Positions 1-7,869 are shown, counted from the stretch's first letter. The stretch is DNA of 48,049 bases from JAADDG01 sp964450755 (GCA_964450755.1 CAYVDJ010000082.1:1-48049), one strand, 5' to 3'. Notes: a model not told the origin generated them from the letters alone. A program made the numbers and translations.

Positions 1-650
1 GTGGCATATTTTTTATTTAGGGTTATATCTTCGAGGTTATTCAGTCCGCTGAAAATACTAACTTTTGCAAATTTGCTAACTCCTGTTAGAAAAGCAAATT
101 GGATATAGGCATCACTGTTTTTGATTTGGGTATAGAATGCTTTTAACTCTTCTCTTAATTCATAGGCAATATCTGGTTTTTCTATATTATCTAGGATTGG
201 TTTATCATATTCATCTATTAGTACTACTACTTTTTTGTTGTATTTCTCGTATGCTTTTTTAATAAGTTCACTAAAGCACAAATCCGGATATTCTCTCTCT
301 TCGCACTCTATTTTTAATCTTGACTGGTTATCTTTCAGTATTGCCAAGAGGTGTCTATATAGACTTTTGTTATCTTTTACTCCTCCACTAAAGCTTATAT
401 AAATTACCGGATAGGATTTAAAGTCATATTTATCATAGATATAAAGATTTTCAAAAAGCTCTTTTTTTCCTTCAAAAATATTTTTTAAGGTATCAAGAAA
501 GAGGCTTTTCCCAAATCGGCGGGGGCGGGAGAGGAAGTAGTATTTACCGCTCTCTATCAACTTAAGTGCCTCTTTTGTTTTATCTATATAGATATAGTTA
601 TCACTTCTTATATCTTTAAATGTTGATATTCCTATTGGTAGTTTTTTCAT
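1..650 (-). CDS. AAA-ATPase-like protein (PF09820/PD-(D/E)xK family), 3' part cut by window edge
   Basis: About 216 N-terminal residues of a protein beginning MKKLPIGISTFKDIRSDN are visible; the rest lies before position 1. The opening matches the AAA-ATPase_like family (PF09820), whose members usually carry a C-terminal PD-(D/E)xK-type nuclease domain (DUF1703). Visible motifs are the family's Walker A variant SRPRRFGKSLF near residue 40 and the Walker B VVVLIDEYDKPI near residue 140. The start at 648-650 is preferred over an in-frame ATG at 654-656, because GGAG (657-660) then sits 6 bases upstream. A TATAAT box lies at 677-682. Cellular role is not established for the family; members occur in many copies per genome. 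Family assignment is fairly sure, function is not. Confidence 0.8.
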   Translation of the reverse strand, partial: MKKLPIGISTFKDIRSDNYIYIDKTKEALKLIESGKYYFLSRPRRFGKSLFLDTLKNIFEGKKELFENLYIYDKYDFKSYPVIYISFSGGVKDNKSLYRHLLAILKDNQSRLKIECEEREYPDLCFSELIKKAYEKYNKKVVVLIDEYDKPILDNIEKPDIAYELREELKAFYTQIKNSDAYIQFAFLTGVSKFAKVSIFSGLNNLEDITLNKKYA

Positions 651-676
651 CTTCATCTCCGGTTTTTTTTATCTTA

Positions 677-682
677 ATTATA
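677..682 (-). promoter_or_regulatory. -10 box of the AAA-ATPase-like gene
   Basis: On the minus strand the sequence GGGTATAATTAAG contains a perfect TATAAT about 27 bases before the chosen ATG, giving a leader of roughly 20 nt. No clear -35 box was seen, which is common for sigma70 promoters in Campylobacterota. Confidence 0.45.
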
Positions 683-759
683 CCCAAAAGAGGAAGGTAA
701 AATAAAAATCAAACCTACGAAAAACTTAAAAACTACTATATTTGGAAATGATTTTACGA

Positions 760-1608
760 CTATTTTAGGATTGATAAGAAAGTTTCCAGATTCTTCTCAT
801 CTTCAAATTTCAGAATTATTTTGTTTTGGGAAAATTTGGCATTTATCCCCTTTTGTTTAAGAGTTGAGACGGTATGTTTTAGGAGGTTTTTATCCAAAAA
901 TGTTTTTTTAACATCGCTTTTTTCAATCTCTTTGTTTTTGATATTTTGAACCAGTTTTTCAGTTTCTCTGACACTTAGTTTTTGTCCGAGAATCGTATCG
1001 ACTATCTCTTTTTCTCTCTCTTTGTCCAAACCTACAAGCACTTTGGCGTGTCCTTGGGATAGTTTTCCCAAAGCTATCATCTCTATCGTATTTTCACTCA
1101 ATGAAAGGAGTCTTAGTGTATTTGTTATCTGTGTTCTGCTTTTATGAAGTATTTCGGAGAGTTCTTCCTGTGTGATTTTATGCTCTTGAATGAGTTCCTG
1201 ATAAGATTTTGCAAGTTCTATCGGATTTAGATCTTCTCTTTGGATATTTTCTATAAGAGCCAATTCTCTAAGGTTTTGATTTTCAAAGTCGGCTATGATC
1301 GCTTTTATACTCCCAAAACCTGCCATCTTTGTCGCTCTGAATCTTCTCTCACCGGCTATGAGCATATAACCGTCATCCTTTTGAACAACGATAACAGGCT
1401 GTAAAAGTCCGTGTGTTTTTATCGATTCGGAGAGTTCGGTCAGAGAGTTTTCATCAAAATATCTTCTTGGCTGATAGGGGTTTGGGGTGATAGAGTCTAT
1501 CGAAATCTCTTTGACCTGATTTTCATCTTCTCCGACTCCCTGTTTGTAAGCTAGTTCCACATCTTCCAAGATAGCGCTCAAACCGCGCCCAAGTTTCTTT
1601 TTTGCCAT
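760..1608 (-). CDS. parB: Chromosome partitioning protein ParB (CTPase, parS binding)
   Basis: ParB binds centromere-like parS sites near the origin and spreads as a CTP-dependent clamp; it works with ParA in chromosome segregation. The 282-residue product has the N-terminal clamp-domain motif GERRFR at residues 86-91, the motif ENIQREDLNPIE at 120-131 and a helix-turn-helix around 146-168 (TQEELSEILHKSRTQITN). It has the normal length for a chromosomal ParB. The ATG lies only 6 bases after the parA stop codon, so it is probably the last gene of the obgE-proB-fmt-birA-parA-parB run. No parS-like site was noticed near it by eye. Confidence 0.96.
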   Translation of the reverse strand: MAKKKLGRGLSAILEDVELAYKQGVGEDENQVKEISIDSITPNPYQPRRYFDENSLTELSESIKTHGLLQPVIVVQKDDGYMLIAGERRFRATKMAGFGSIKAIIADFENQNLRELALIENIQREDLNPIELAKSYQELIQEHKITQEELSEILHKSRTQITNTLRLLSLSENTIEMIALGKLSQGHAKVLVGLDKEREKEIVDTILGQKLSVRETEKLVQNIKNKEIEKSDVKKTFLDKNLLKHTVSTLKQKGINAKFSQNKIILKFEDEKNLETFLSILK

Positions 1609-1614
1609 ATTTTA

Positions 1615-2403
1615 TCAACCTGCTGCCAAAATATTCTCAGCCAGTGCCTGATAAGCCAAAGAACCGCTCGATTTTACATCATATAAAATGATGGGCTTTC
1701 CGAAGCTGGGAGATTCGGCAAGTTTTATGTTTCTTGGTATTACGATATAAGAAGATTTTTCCTTATTGAAAAAAAGTTTGTTTTTAAAATGCTGTTTGAG
1801 ATCAAAAAACACCTGCTTTGAGAGGTTGTTTTGAGTACTGTACATTGTCGGTAAAAAGCCTTTTATTTTTAGCTTTGGATTTATCGTCTTTTTGATAAGT
1901 TTTACTGTATTTAGAAGCTGTGCCAAACCTTCAAGTGCATAAAATTCACACTGTATAGGTATGATAACCGAATGAGCCGCCGCCAAAGCGTTTATAGTGA
2001 TAGACCCCAAAGCCGGAGGAGTATCTATAACGATATAGTCATATCTGCTTTGAAGCTCTTTTATTTTTGATTTTAAGATAAGCTCTCTTCCTTTGGTATC
2101 ATTGTCATAAAACTCTTTTTCCACTCCTACAAGTCCGATATTTGAAGGAGCAAGATGAAGAGATGGGATGGAGCATTTTAAGATAATTTGAGATAATTTT
2201 TTTCTTCCGATTAAGACATGATAGATATTGTATTCATACTGATTTCTGTTAAATCCCAAACCGGTAGTAGCGTTTGCCTGAGGATCCAGGTCTATAAGTA
2301 AAACTTTTTTTTCCATTACTGCCAATGATGCTACCAGGTTGATTGCCGTTGTCGTTTTGCCTACTCCGCCTTTTTGGTTGGCTATCGCTATTATCTCACT
2401 CAT
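1615..2403 (-). CDS. parA: Chromosome partitioning ATPase ParA/Soj
   Basis: ParA-type ATPases bind DNA non-specifically in the ATP state and are released by ParB, driving origin segregation. The 262-residue protein carries the deviant Walker A KGGVGKTT at residues 11-18, the Walker A' strand LLIDLDPQ at 35-42 and the Walker B IDTPP at 126-130. The short N-terminus without a regulator domain is that of chromosomal Soj-type ParA. Its ATG overlaps the birA stop by 4 bases, which implies translational coupling; parB follows directly. Confidence 0.97.
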   Translation of the reverse strand: MSEIIAIANQKGGVGKTTTAINLVASLAVMEKKVLLIDLDPQANATTGLGFNRNQYEYNIYHVLIGRKKLSQIILKCSIPSLHLAPSNIGLVGVEKEFYDNDTKGRELILKSKIKELQSRYDYIVIDTPPALGSITINALAAAHSVIIPIQCEFYALEGLAQLLNTVKLIKKTINPKLKIKGFLPTMYSTQNNLSKQVFFDLKQHFKNKLFFNKEKSSYIVIPRNIKLAESPSFGKPIILYDVKSSGSLAYQALAENILAAG

Positions 2404-3035
2404 CTTAAATTGTATATCCTTTTTTTGTTAACAGTGATTGACCCGTCGGAATTTAAAAGGGCATCTCGCATAGAAATTTTTGTATCTTCCTCATGAAAGG
2501 AAAATTCTTTACTCCTTTCAAATTCTACCTGAAATTTCCTAAATATTTCCTTCCAAGAATTGTTTAATTCACAATTTATAAAAAATTTTTTTACTATAGA
2601 AAATTTATCTGTACTTATATCCAGCTTTTCAAAGCCATCAGGGGCTTTTTTGAGATTTATACCCATAGAGGAGAGTGTGTAATTTTGAAACACTCTTGTA
2701 ATAGTTCCCCCTACTTTTTTATCTTCTATATAAAAATCATTAGGCCATTTGAGCCAAACATCAGAACCAAACTCTTTCAGCGTCTCTTTCATCAAAAAAG
2801 AGAAATAGATAGAACGGGAAACCATCGGTAAATCTTTAGGTAAAAAACTATTATCGAAAGCAAAGGATAAAAAAATATTACCTTCCAAACTTATCCAACT
2901 GTTTCCTCTGCTTCCTACCCCTAGACTTTGTATATCGGCAATAACGCTAACAGGAGGAGAGAGTTTTTTCTCTTTTAATTGTGAAATAAGATAATTATGA
3001 GTTGAGTCAATCTCTTTAAGATAAATAATCTCCAA
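2400..3035 (-). CDS. birA: Biotin--[acetyl-CoA-carboxylase] ligase, HTH-less
   Basis: This enzyme joins biotin, through biotinyl-5'-AMP, to a lysine of the biotin carboxyl carrier protein. The 211-residue protein has the biotinyl-AMP loop GVGSRGNSW at residues 39-47 (GRGRRGRxW in many homologues) and KWPND at 96-100, followed by KKVGG at 106-110. It begins directly with the catalytic domain and lacks the N-terminal helix-turn-helix of E. coli BirA, so it should be a pure ligase without repressor function. It overlaps fmt by 20 bases and parA by 4. Confidence 0.92.
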   Translation of the reverse strand: MEIIYLKEIDSTHNYLISQLKEKKLSPPVSVIADIQSLGVGSRGNSWISLEGNIFLSFAFDNSFLPKDLPMVSRSIYFSFLMKETLKEFGSDVWLKWPNDFYIEDKKVGGTITRVFQNYTLSSMGINLKKAPDGFEKLDISTDKFSIVKKFFINCELNNSWKEIFRKFQVEFERSKEFSFHEEDTKISMRDALLNSDGSITVNKKRIYNLR

Positions 3036-3927
3036 CTTTTATCCTTTTGCCTCTCATATACTCGATAATACCCATCTCTTTTTTTGAAGGGGGCTGAATG
3101 CGAAGCAATTTCAAAGTTCCTCTTTTGCAACCTATGAAAGCTCCCTCTTTGTCAGTTTTTAAAATCTTTCCCTCTTCATTAAAACTCTCATTCTCCAAAA
3201 ATCGAATCTCTTTTAGTTTCAACCCGCTTTTTAGATTGATCCCCGGCCAAAAATAAAAAGCTTTGTATTTTGCATAGGTCTTTTTTGCATCGTCAAAAGA
3301 GATCAGGGCATCTTTTTTCGTAATCTTTTTGGCATAGGTCGCAAGAGCCTCTGTTTGTGGAATCGGTTTGATATTCCCAAAATCTTTTAAAACCCCAAGA
3401 GTCAAATCGGCTGCCTTTTTGGAAAGCAGTTCAAAAAGCTGTGGCGCATTCAAATCATCTGTTTTGACATAGGAAAAACCGAGCATATCTCCGGTATCCA
3501 GCCCTTCATCCATCAGCATTGCGGTAACTCCCGTAAAAACTTCCTCATCCAAAATGGCACTTTGTATCGGACTGGCTCCTCTGTACTTTGGAAGGATGGA
3601 GGCATGAAGATTTATACAGGGGGCGATATCCAAAATCTCTTTTGGCAGTATCTGCCCGTAAGCCGCCACTACGATAAAATCGCTTTTGAAACTCTTTATC
3701 TTATCGATACTTTTTTGCTCTTTTAAAGATTTTGGTTGGAATATCTCTGTCTCTATGCCGTTTTCAATCATATAGGATTTGATATGGGGAGGCGTTATGA
3801 TCTGCTTTCTTCCCACTTTTTTATCCGGTTGAGTAACAACCAAAGAAACATCAACAAAACTCTCTTTCAAAAGAGCCTTTAAAATCTCCGTAGCATAAGA
3901 GGGAGTTCCCATGAAAATCACTCTCAT
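3016..3927 (-). CDS. fmt: Methionyl-tRNA formyltransferase
   Basis: Formylates the amino group of initiator Met-tRNA using 10-formyltetrahydrofolate. The 303-residue product has the formyltransferase motif INLHASILPKYRGASPIQ. The expected catalytic residues Asn106, His108 and Asp144 (in MDEGLDTGDM) fall at the same numbers as in the E. coli enzyme. The length is normal for the family, with the C-terminal tRNA-binding domain from about residue 205. Its ATG overlaps the proB stop by 4 bases; its 3' end overlaps birA by 20 bases, so it is part of the overlapping operon. Confidence 0.97.
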   Translation of the reverse strand: MRVIFMGTPSYATEILKALLKESFVDVSLVVTQPDKKVGRKQIITPPHIKSYMIENGIETEIFQPKSLKEQKSIDKIKSFKSDFIVVAAYGQILPKEILDIAPCINLHASILPKYRGASPIQSAILDEEVFTGVTAMLMDEGLDTGDMLGFSYVKTDDLNAPQLFELLSKKAADLTLGVLKDFGNIKPIPQTEALATYAKKITKKDALISFDDAKKTYAKYKAFYFWPGINLKSGLKLKEIRFLENESFNEEGKILKTDKEGAFIGCKRGTLKLLRIQPPSKKEMGIIEYMRGKRIKVGDYLS

Positions 3928-4694
3928 TTTACTTCTCCGTTTTCAAAAAGGGTACCGCCTGTGTGTCTGCCGTGTAAAAGATAATTTTCCACATCTGTCA
4001 AATCAAAACCGCTGGATAAAAATACCCTCTTGCCTCTTTTTAGCAAAAAATCGACAGCCTTTAGCTTCGTAACAATCCCTCCCGTAGCAAAAGAGTGATT
4101 TGGTGTGCAATCCTCCTCCAAATCTTTGGGATTGATACGGTTTACAACTTTCAACATCTTTGCATTTTCCTCTTTTTTGGGATCTTTGTCATAATAACCG
4201 TCGATATCGGAAAGGATCACAAGCATATCGGCATCAAAATAGTAAGCCGCGCGGGATGAGAGCTGATCATTGTCTCCAAATACAAGCTCTTCAATGGCGG
4301 TTGCGTCATTTTCGTTGATGATGGGTAAAACTCTGTTTTTAAGCAGAGCTTCCACCGCCTTTTTTGCGTTTTGAGTTCTTTTTCTGGAATCAAAATCATC
4401 AGCCGTAAGCAGAATCTGACCTACCAAAAATCCAAACTTCTCAAGCTTCTTTTGATAAACACTTATCAAATAGGGCTGTCCGATGGCACAAAGAGCCTGT
4501 TTGTTGCAAAGCTCCTTTTTATCGAGTTTCAGTTTTGTATAGCCTGATGCCACCGCACCCGAAGAGACCAAAATAACCTCATATCTCTCCATCAGCTTGG
4601 CGATAAGAGTTATCAGATTCATTATCCTCTCTCTTGCTATTCTGTTTTGATCGGTTAAAACATGAGTTCCTACCTTAATCACTATCCGCTGCAT
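3924..4694 (-). CDS. proB: Glutamate 5-kinase (no PUA domain)
   Basis: Catalyses ATP-dependent phosphorylation of glutamate, the first step of proline synthesis. The 256-residue protein shows the amino-acid-kinase motifs: IKVGTHVLTD at the N-terminus, LVSSGAVASG at 42-51, INEND at 126-130, FGDNDQLSS at 139-147 and GGIVTKLKA at 205-213. It ends after the kinase domain, lacking the PUA domain of the 367-residue E. coli enzyme; shorter forms are known in other bacteria. It overlaps obgE by 20 bases and fmt by 4. Confidence 0.95.
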   Translation of the reverse strand: MQRIVIKVGTHVLTDQNRIARERIMNLITLIAKLMERYEVILVSSGAVASGYTKLKLDKKELCNKQALCAIGQPYLISVYQKKLEKFGFLVGQILLTADDFDSRKRTQNAKKAVEALLKNRVLPIINENDATAIEELVFGDNDQLSSRAAYYFDADMLVILSDIDGYYDKDPKKEENAKMLKVVNRINPKDLEEDCTPNHSFATGGIVTKLKAVDFLLKRGKRVFLSSGFDLTDVENYLLHGRHTGGTLFENGEVK

Positions 4695-5784
4695 CTCTTA
4701 ACCTTTTTACAATATCGTTAAGTGAAAAAACAAGAGGTTCTATATTGAATCTTGAAACTGACGAAATGGCAGCGGCAAAAAACGGTTTTGAACTCTCATA
4801 CCAATCGATATCCTGAAGATAATAAGGGTACTCTTCATCAAAAGCGTATCTGTTTGGAACATCTGATTCTTTTTTCAAATCAAACTCTTTTAAAAAATCC
4901 TCTATCTTCTCATGGGCTTCCTCTTTTGTGATCGCATCCGCTCTTGTAAAAGCAATGGCAAAAGCTCTTGTCGAGAGATCTTTTGAAAAGTTAAAAAGCT
5001 CCTTTTTAAGCTCTTTGTACTGCTCTTTTAAAGTTCTGTAATTTGCAAGATCTATCATAAAAAGTAAAAATTTCGTTCTTTCTATATGCCTTAAAAACTC
5101 CAGCCCCAAACCTCTGCCTTCACTCGCACCCTCTATGATACCCGGAATATCCGCCATAACAAAAGAGTCATAATCTCCCGCATTGACAATACCGAGTTTT
5201 GGCGTAAGTGTTGTAAACTCATAATTTGCAATCTCAGGAGAGGCGTTTGAGACACTTGATATCAGCGTTGATTTTCCGACATTTGGAAATCCTACAAGTC
5301 CCACATCGGCTATCAGTTTAAGTTCCAGCCTGACAGAGAGACTTTTGCCTTCAAGTCCGGGTTGGGCGTAAGTTGGTTTCTGGTTGGTTGAACTTTTAAA
5401 ATGCCAGTTTCCAAGTCCGCCTTTACCGCCTTTTAAAAACAAAATCTCATCACCGTTTTTTACCAGATCCAGCAAAACCTCTCCATTTACGCTATCTATC
5501 ACCTGAGTACCGGGAGGAACTTTTATATAAAGGGCTTCTCCCCTTTTTCCGTGTTTTTTCCTTCCCATTCCGGGTTGACCGTTTTTTGCTTTCAGATGCT
5601 TTTTGCCTTTGAAGTGAGAGAGTGTGTGAGTGTTGTTATCTACTATAAAATAGACACTTCCTCCGTCTCCTCCGTCTCCTCCGTCTGGTCCTCCTTGGGG
5701 AACGAATTTTTCTCTTCTAAAAGAGACGCAACCTGCTCCTCCTTTGCCTGAACTAATCATTAGTTCAACATTATCTATAAACAT
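4675..5784 (-). CDS. obgE: Obg/CgtA family ribosome-assembly GTPase
   Basis: Obg GTPases bind the large ribosomal subunit and act in its maturation and in stress response. The 369-residue protein has the glycine-rich Obg fold at residues 1-157 (GGPDGGDGGDGGS at 31-43, PGMGRKKHGKRG at 71-82). The GTPase domain then shows G1 GFPNVGKST at 165-173, G3 DIPG at 212-215 and FTRAD for base recognition. It sits downstream of rplU-rpmA as in many bacteria, but a hairpin terminator and its own -10-like box lie between. It heads the overlapping gene run to parB. Confidence 0.97.
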   Translation of the reverse strand: MFIDNVELMISSGKGGAGCVSFRREKFVPQGGPDGGDGGDGGSVYFIVDNNTHTLSHFKGKKHLKAKNGQPGMGRKKHGKRGEALYIKVPPGTQVIDSVNGEVLLDLVKNGDEILFLKGGKGGLGNWHFKSSTNQKPTYAQPGLEGKSLSVRLELKLIADVGLVGFPNVGKSTLISSVSNASPEIANYEFTTLTPKLGIVNAGDYDSFVMADIPGIIEGASEGRGLGLEFLRHIERTKFLLFMIDLANYRTLKEQYKELKKELFNFSKDLSTRAFAIAFTRADAITKEEAHEKIEDFLKEFDLKKESDVPNRYAFDEEYPYYLQDIDWYESSKPFFAAAISSVSRFNIEPLVFSLNDIVKRLRDAADSD

Positions 5785-5810
5785 TAATAAACCTTGAATT
5801 TTTTATTGAA

Positions 5811-5816
5811 ATTGTA
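5811..5816 (-). promoter_or_regulatory. -10-like box of the obgE-parB operon
   Basis: On the minus strand TTTTCGATACAATTTC lies about 27 bases before the obgE ATG. It shares the TTTTCGATAmAAT pattern seen before rplU, the lipoprotein gene and lysA. The hairpin after rpmA at 5905-5942 supports a separate transcription start here. Confidence 0.4.
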
Positions 5817-5904
5817 TCGAAAATAGAGTTAAGGGTAGCTCTAAAAATCTATACAGTCCATAGCTTTGTCAGTTTTTAGAAGTACCTTTAAATGAAGTGT
5901 AAGT

Positions 5905-5942
5905 AAAAAACCGTTTCTTTTGTTACTAAGAAACGGTTTTTT
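5905..5942 (-). terminator. Rho-independent terminator after rpmA
   Basis: A perfect 15-bp inverted repeat: arm 5905-5919, 8-base loop 5920-5927, arm 5928-5942. The core is CCGTTTCTT/AAGAAACGG with A/T tails, so the minus-strand transcript ends in six U. It begins 3 bases after the rpmA stop codon. The symmetry could allow action on both strands. Confidence 0.85.
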
Positions 5943-5944
5943 GA

Positions 5945-6199
5945 TTATGCGGGGTAAACGGAAACTTTTTTTCTTGTTTTATCTTTTATCTCAAACTTGA
6001 CAACACCGTCAATTAGAGAGTAGATAGTATGATCTTTTCCCATACCTACATTGTTTCCGGGATGAACTTTCGTTCCTCTTTGTCTGATGATGATATTTCC
6101 CGCTCTTACAAATTCGCTTCCGAATTTCTTAACTCCAAGCCTTCTACCGGCGGAATCTCTGTTATTCTGGGTACTTCCCTGACCTTTCTTGTGAGCCAT
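5945..6199 (-). CDS. rpmA: 50S ribosomal protein L27
   Basis: The 84-residue product MAHKKGQGSTQNNRDSAGRR is a typical bL27, whose N-terminal tail reaches the peptidyl transferase centre. The conserved RAGNIIIRQRGTKVHPG block follows at about residues 32-48. The N-terminus has no extra pre-sequence of the kind cleaved in Firmicutes. It lies 16 bases after rplU, the usual partner. Confidence 0.98.
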   Translation of the reverse strand: MAHKKGQGSTQNNRDSAGRRLGVKKFGSEFVRAGNIIIRQRGTKVHPGNNVGMGKDHTIYSLIDGVVKFEIKDKTRKKVSVYPA

Positions 6200-6215
6200 T
6201 TTTTACTCCTTTTTC

Positions 6216-6524
6216 TTATGCGGATATTTTGGTTACTTTTACTCTCGTTAGTTGCTTTCTAAAACCTTTTTTGAGCTTACTGTCTTTTCTTCTTCTTTTT
6301 TTGAAGATAATAACTTTTTTGCCTTTTAACTGCGATACGACTTCAAGCTCTACTTTGGCTCCCTCAACATACGGAGTACCGATTTTTATCTCACCGTCAT
6401 TAACGGCTAAAACTTCATTTACTTCTAAAGTATCTTTTGGCTGAGCGTCAAGTTTGTCGAGATTTAGGTAATCTCCTTCTTGAACTTTGTATTGCTTCCC
6501 GCCATTTTTAATGATAGCATACAT
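6216..6524 (-). CDS. rplU: 50S ribosomal protein L21
   Basis: The 102-residue product starts MYAIIKNGGKQYKVQEGDYL, the classical bL21 N-terminus, and contains the basic block FKKRRRKDSKLKKGFRKQLT near residues 74-93 that contacts 23S rRNA. First gene of the rplU-rpmA pair. A -10-like box lies 44-49 bases upstream. Confidence 0.98.
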   Translation of the reverse strand: MYAIIKNGGKQYKVQEGDYLNLDKLDAQPKDTLEVNEVLAVNDGEIKIGTPYVEGAKVELEVVSQLKGKKVIIFKKRRRKDSKLKKGFRKQLTRVKVTKISA

Positions 6525-6567
6525 CTGCTACATCCTTTCATTTTTATTATTGATGGTAAAGAGGGGG

Positions 6568-6573
6568 ATTTTA
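6568..6573 (-). promoter_or_regulatory. -10-like box of rplU-rpmA
   Basis: On the minus strand ATTTTCGATAAAATCCCC precedes rplU, giving a leader of about 37 nt. It matches the boxes at 5811, 7864, 36887 and 44473. Confidence 0.5.
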
Positions 6574-6598
6574 TCGAAAATATAATTAATAAAAGTTT

Positions 6599-6624
6599 AA
6601 TCGAAGGCTAAAAAGCCCTCGATT
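6599..6624 (-). terminator. Hairpin after the DUF2231 gene
   Basis: An 11-bp stem with one G-U pair (arms 6599-6609 and 6614-6624, loop of four A on the plus strand) begins one base after the stop codon of the 6626-7396 gene. The U-run on the minus strand is poor (AAACUUUUAUU), so termination may be incomplete; on the plus strand it would be followed by a better T-run. Confidence 0.55.
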
Positions 6625-6625
6625 T

Positions 6626-7396
6626 TTACTCTGCGGAGTGTTTTAACTCTTCTGCTTTCTCTTTTACTTTCTCAACACCCTCTTGTATCTTCTCTTTTAT
6701 CATCTCAACAGGATGAGTCTCTTCGTGTTTTACTTCTTCTTGAGCAGCAGGTTCTGCTTTTTCTTCATGTGCAGCTTCCGGTTTCTCTTCAACCGCTTCC
6801 TCCTGTGCTTTTGGTGCAACCTCTTCGTGCTTTACTTCCTCTTGAGCAGCAGGTTCTGCCTTTTCTTCATGCGCAGCTTCCTGACTCTCTTCTATCTTGT
6901 CTTCCAAAACCTGAACAGCTTTAACATTGACTCCATGCTCATATACGAGTTCTCCTCCCTCTTTGCCTTGAAAGAGAGTTAATCCTATAAATGCTATAAG
7001 AATTACAAAATAGAGAATCTTAAACCATATTTTTTTGGCAATCATACTGATAATCTTAAAAATCAAAACGGCAACAGTTGAATAAACAAGATAAATTCCA
7101 AGCAGTTTATGAAACTTCAATTCAGCCTGAACATCAGGGTTCAACAAAGCAAATGTCTCTTTTGCATCTGCCCTTCCTGTTAAAAAAGCGGCAAAAAAGA
7201 TCAAACCTATCAAAATAATAAGCGTTATGGTTGTAACACTGAGAGCTCTTCTTTTCATAATGAGATTTATAAACTCTATCAGCAAAAGAATAATAGGCAA
7301 CGATATTGCAAAATGCACAACAGCCGGATGAACCAAAAGAGGTATATCTATCGGAAGTTGCGCAGGAATGGGAATATCTATAGCGGGTAAATTCAT
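6626..7396 (-). CDS. DUF2231 membrane protein with acidic Glu/Ala repeat tail
   Basis: A 256-residue protein with about four hydrophobic segments in its first 150 residues: VHFAISLPIILLLIEFINL near 26-44, then segments near 53-75, 97-118 and 124-143. The opening HPAVVHFAISLPI is typical of the DUF2231 family of small inner-membrane proteins of unknown function. From about residue 160 it changes to a charged tail rich in Glu, Ala and Lys with two copies of a 20-residue repeat (EAAHEEKAEPAAQEEVKHEE) and an amphipathic Lys/Glu end. A good AAGGAAA ribosome site precedes the ATG. The tail is probably an extended or coiled-coil segment; function unknown. Confidence 0.75.
   Translation of the reverse strand: MNLPAIDIPIPAQLPIDIPLLVHPAVVHFAISLPIILLLIEFINLIMKRRALSVTTITLIILIGLIFFAAFLTGRADAKETFALLNPDVQAELKFHKLLGIYLVYSTVAVLIFKIISMIAKKIWFKILYFVILIAFIGLTLFQGKEGGELVYEHGVNVKAVQVLEDKIEESQEAAHEEKAEPAAQEEVKHEEVAPKAQEEAVEEKPEAAHEEKAEPAAQEEVKHEETHPVEMIKEKIQEGVEKVKEKAEELKHSAE
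6719..6880 (-). repeat. Two near-identical 60-bp in-frame repeats inside the DUF2231 gene
   Basis: Copies at 6719-6778 and 6821-6880 agree at 56 of 60 bases by eye. All four differences are third-position T/C changes, so both encode the same 20 residues. They are separated by 42 bases encoding a related acidic linker. Such an array can shrink or grow by slippage or recombination. Confidence 0.9.
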
Positions 7397-7467
7397 GGTA
7401 TTTCCTTTTAGGTGAATTATAATGACAAATTATACACAATAAAGCCTGTCAAATCAAGTATTTTATA

Positions 7468-7809
7468 TTAACCTCTCGGATTTTCAAAGAAAACATAAGA
7501 AGTTGAGTAATCACTAAATTCAAAATATACTCTTCTCTCTCCTGTATCAACTTTGAAATTGAGATTTTCATCCAGATATCCGTAGCCATATCGATACGGT
7601 CGTGGAGTTTTTCCGTCTTCGGTACTGACAGCCGTAGAAATTTTATCGATTTTCATAAATCTTTTAACCAGTTTATTTCCCGCATAAACTTCCAAAACTC
7701 CGTTTGTTCCCGTCCAGTTTTGAATGGCACGACCCAGTTTGTTTTGTGTTTCTTGCGTACAGCCGCCAAAAAATATTAAAGCCACAATAGCAGATATTAA
7801 ATATTTCAT
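7468..7809 (-). CDS. Small outer-surface or periplasmic lipoprotein, unknown function
   Basis: A 113-residue protein with a signal peptide and lipobox: MKYLISAIVALIFFGGCTQE, with lipidation expected at Cys17. The mature part contains WTGTNGVLEVYAGNKLVKRF, suggesting a small beta-rich domain, and ends in a Tyr/Phe-rich strand (YVFFENPRG). A strong AGGAGG ribosome site precedes the ATG and a GATAAAAT box lies at 7864-7869. I do not recognise a named family. It stands alone between the DUF2231 gene and the porin. Confidence 0.75.
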   Translation of the reverse strand: MKYLISAIVALIFFGGCTQETQNKLGRAIQNWTGTNGVLEVYAGNKLVKRFMKIDKISTAVSTEDGKTPRPYRYGYGYLDENLNFKVDTGERRVYFEFSDYSTSYVFFENPRG

Positions 7810-7863
7810 TTTTCCTCCTGTATAATATAGGTTTTTAGAGATGCCCTATAAGAATTACAGAGG

Positions 7864-7869
7864 ATTTTA
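7864..7869 (-). promoter_or_regulatory. -10-like box of the lipoprotein gene
   Basis: TTTTTGATAAAATCCTC on the minus strand, about 55 bases before the ATG; same pattern as the rplU box. Confidence 0.4.

Noticed and set aside
5551..6444. Plus-strand open frames of 66-77 residues across obgE, rpmA and rplU
   Set aside because: They lie antisense to highly conserved genes, have no ribosome sites and mirror the composition of the minus-strand codons.
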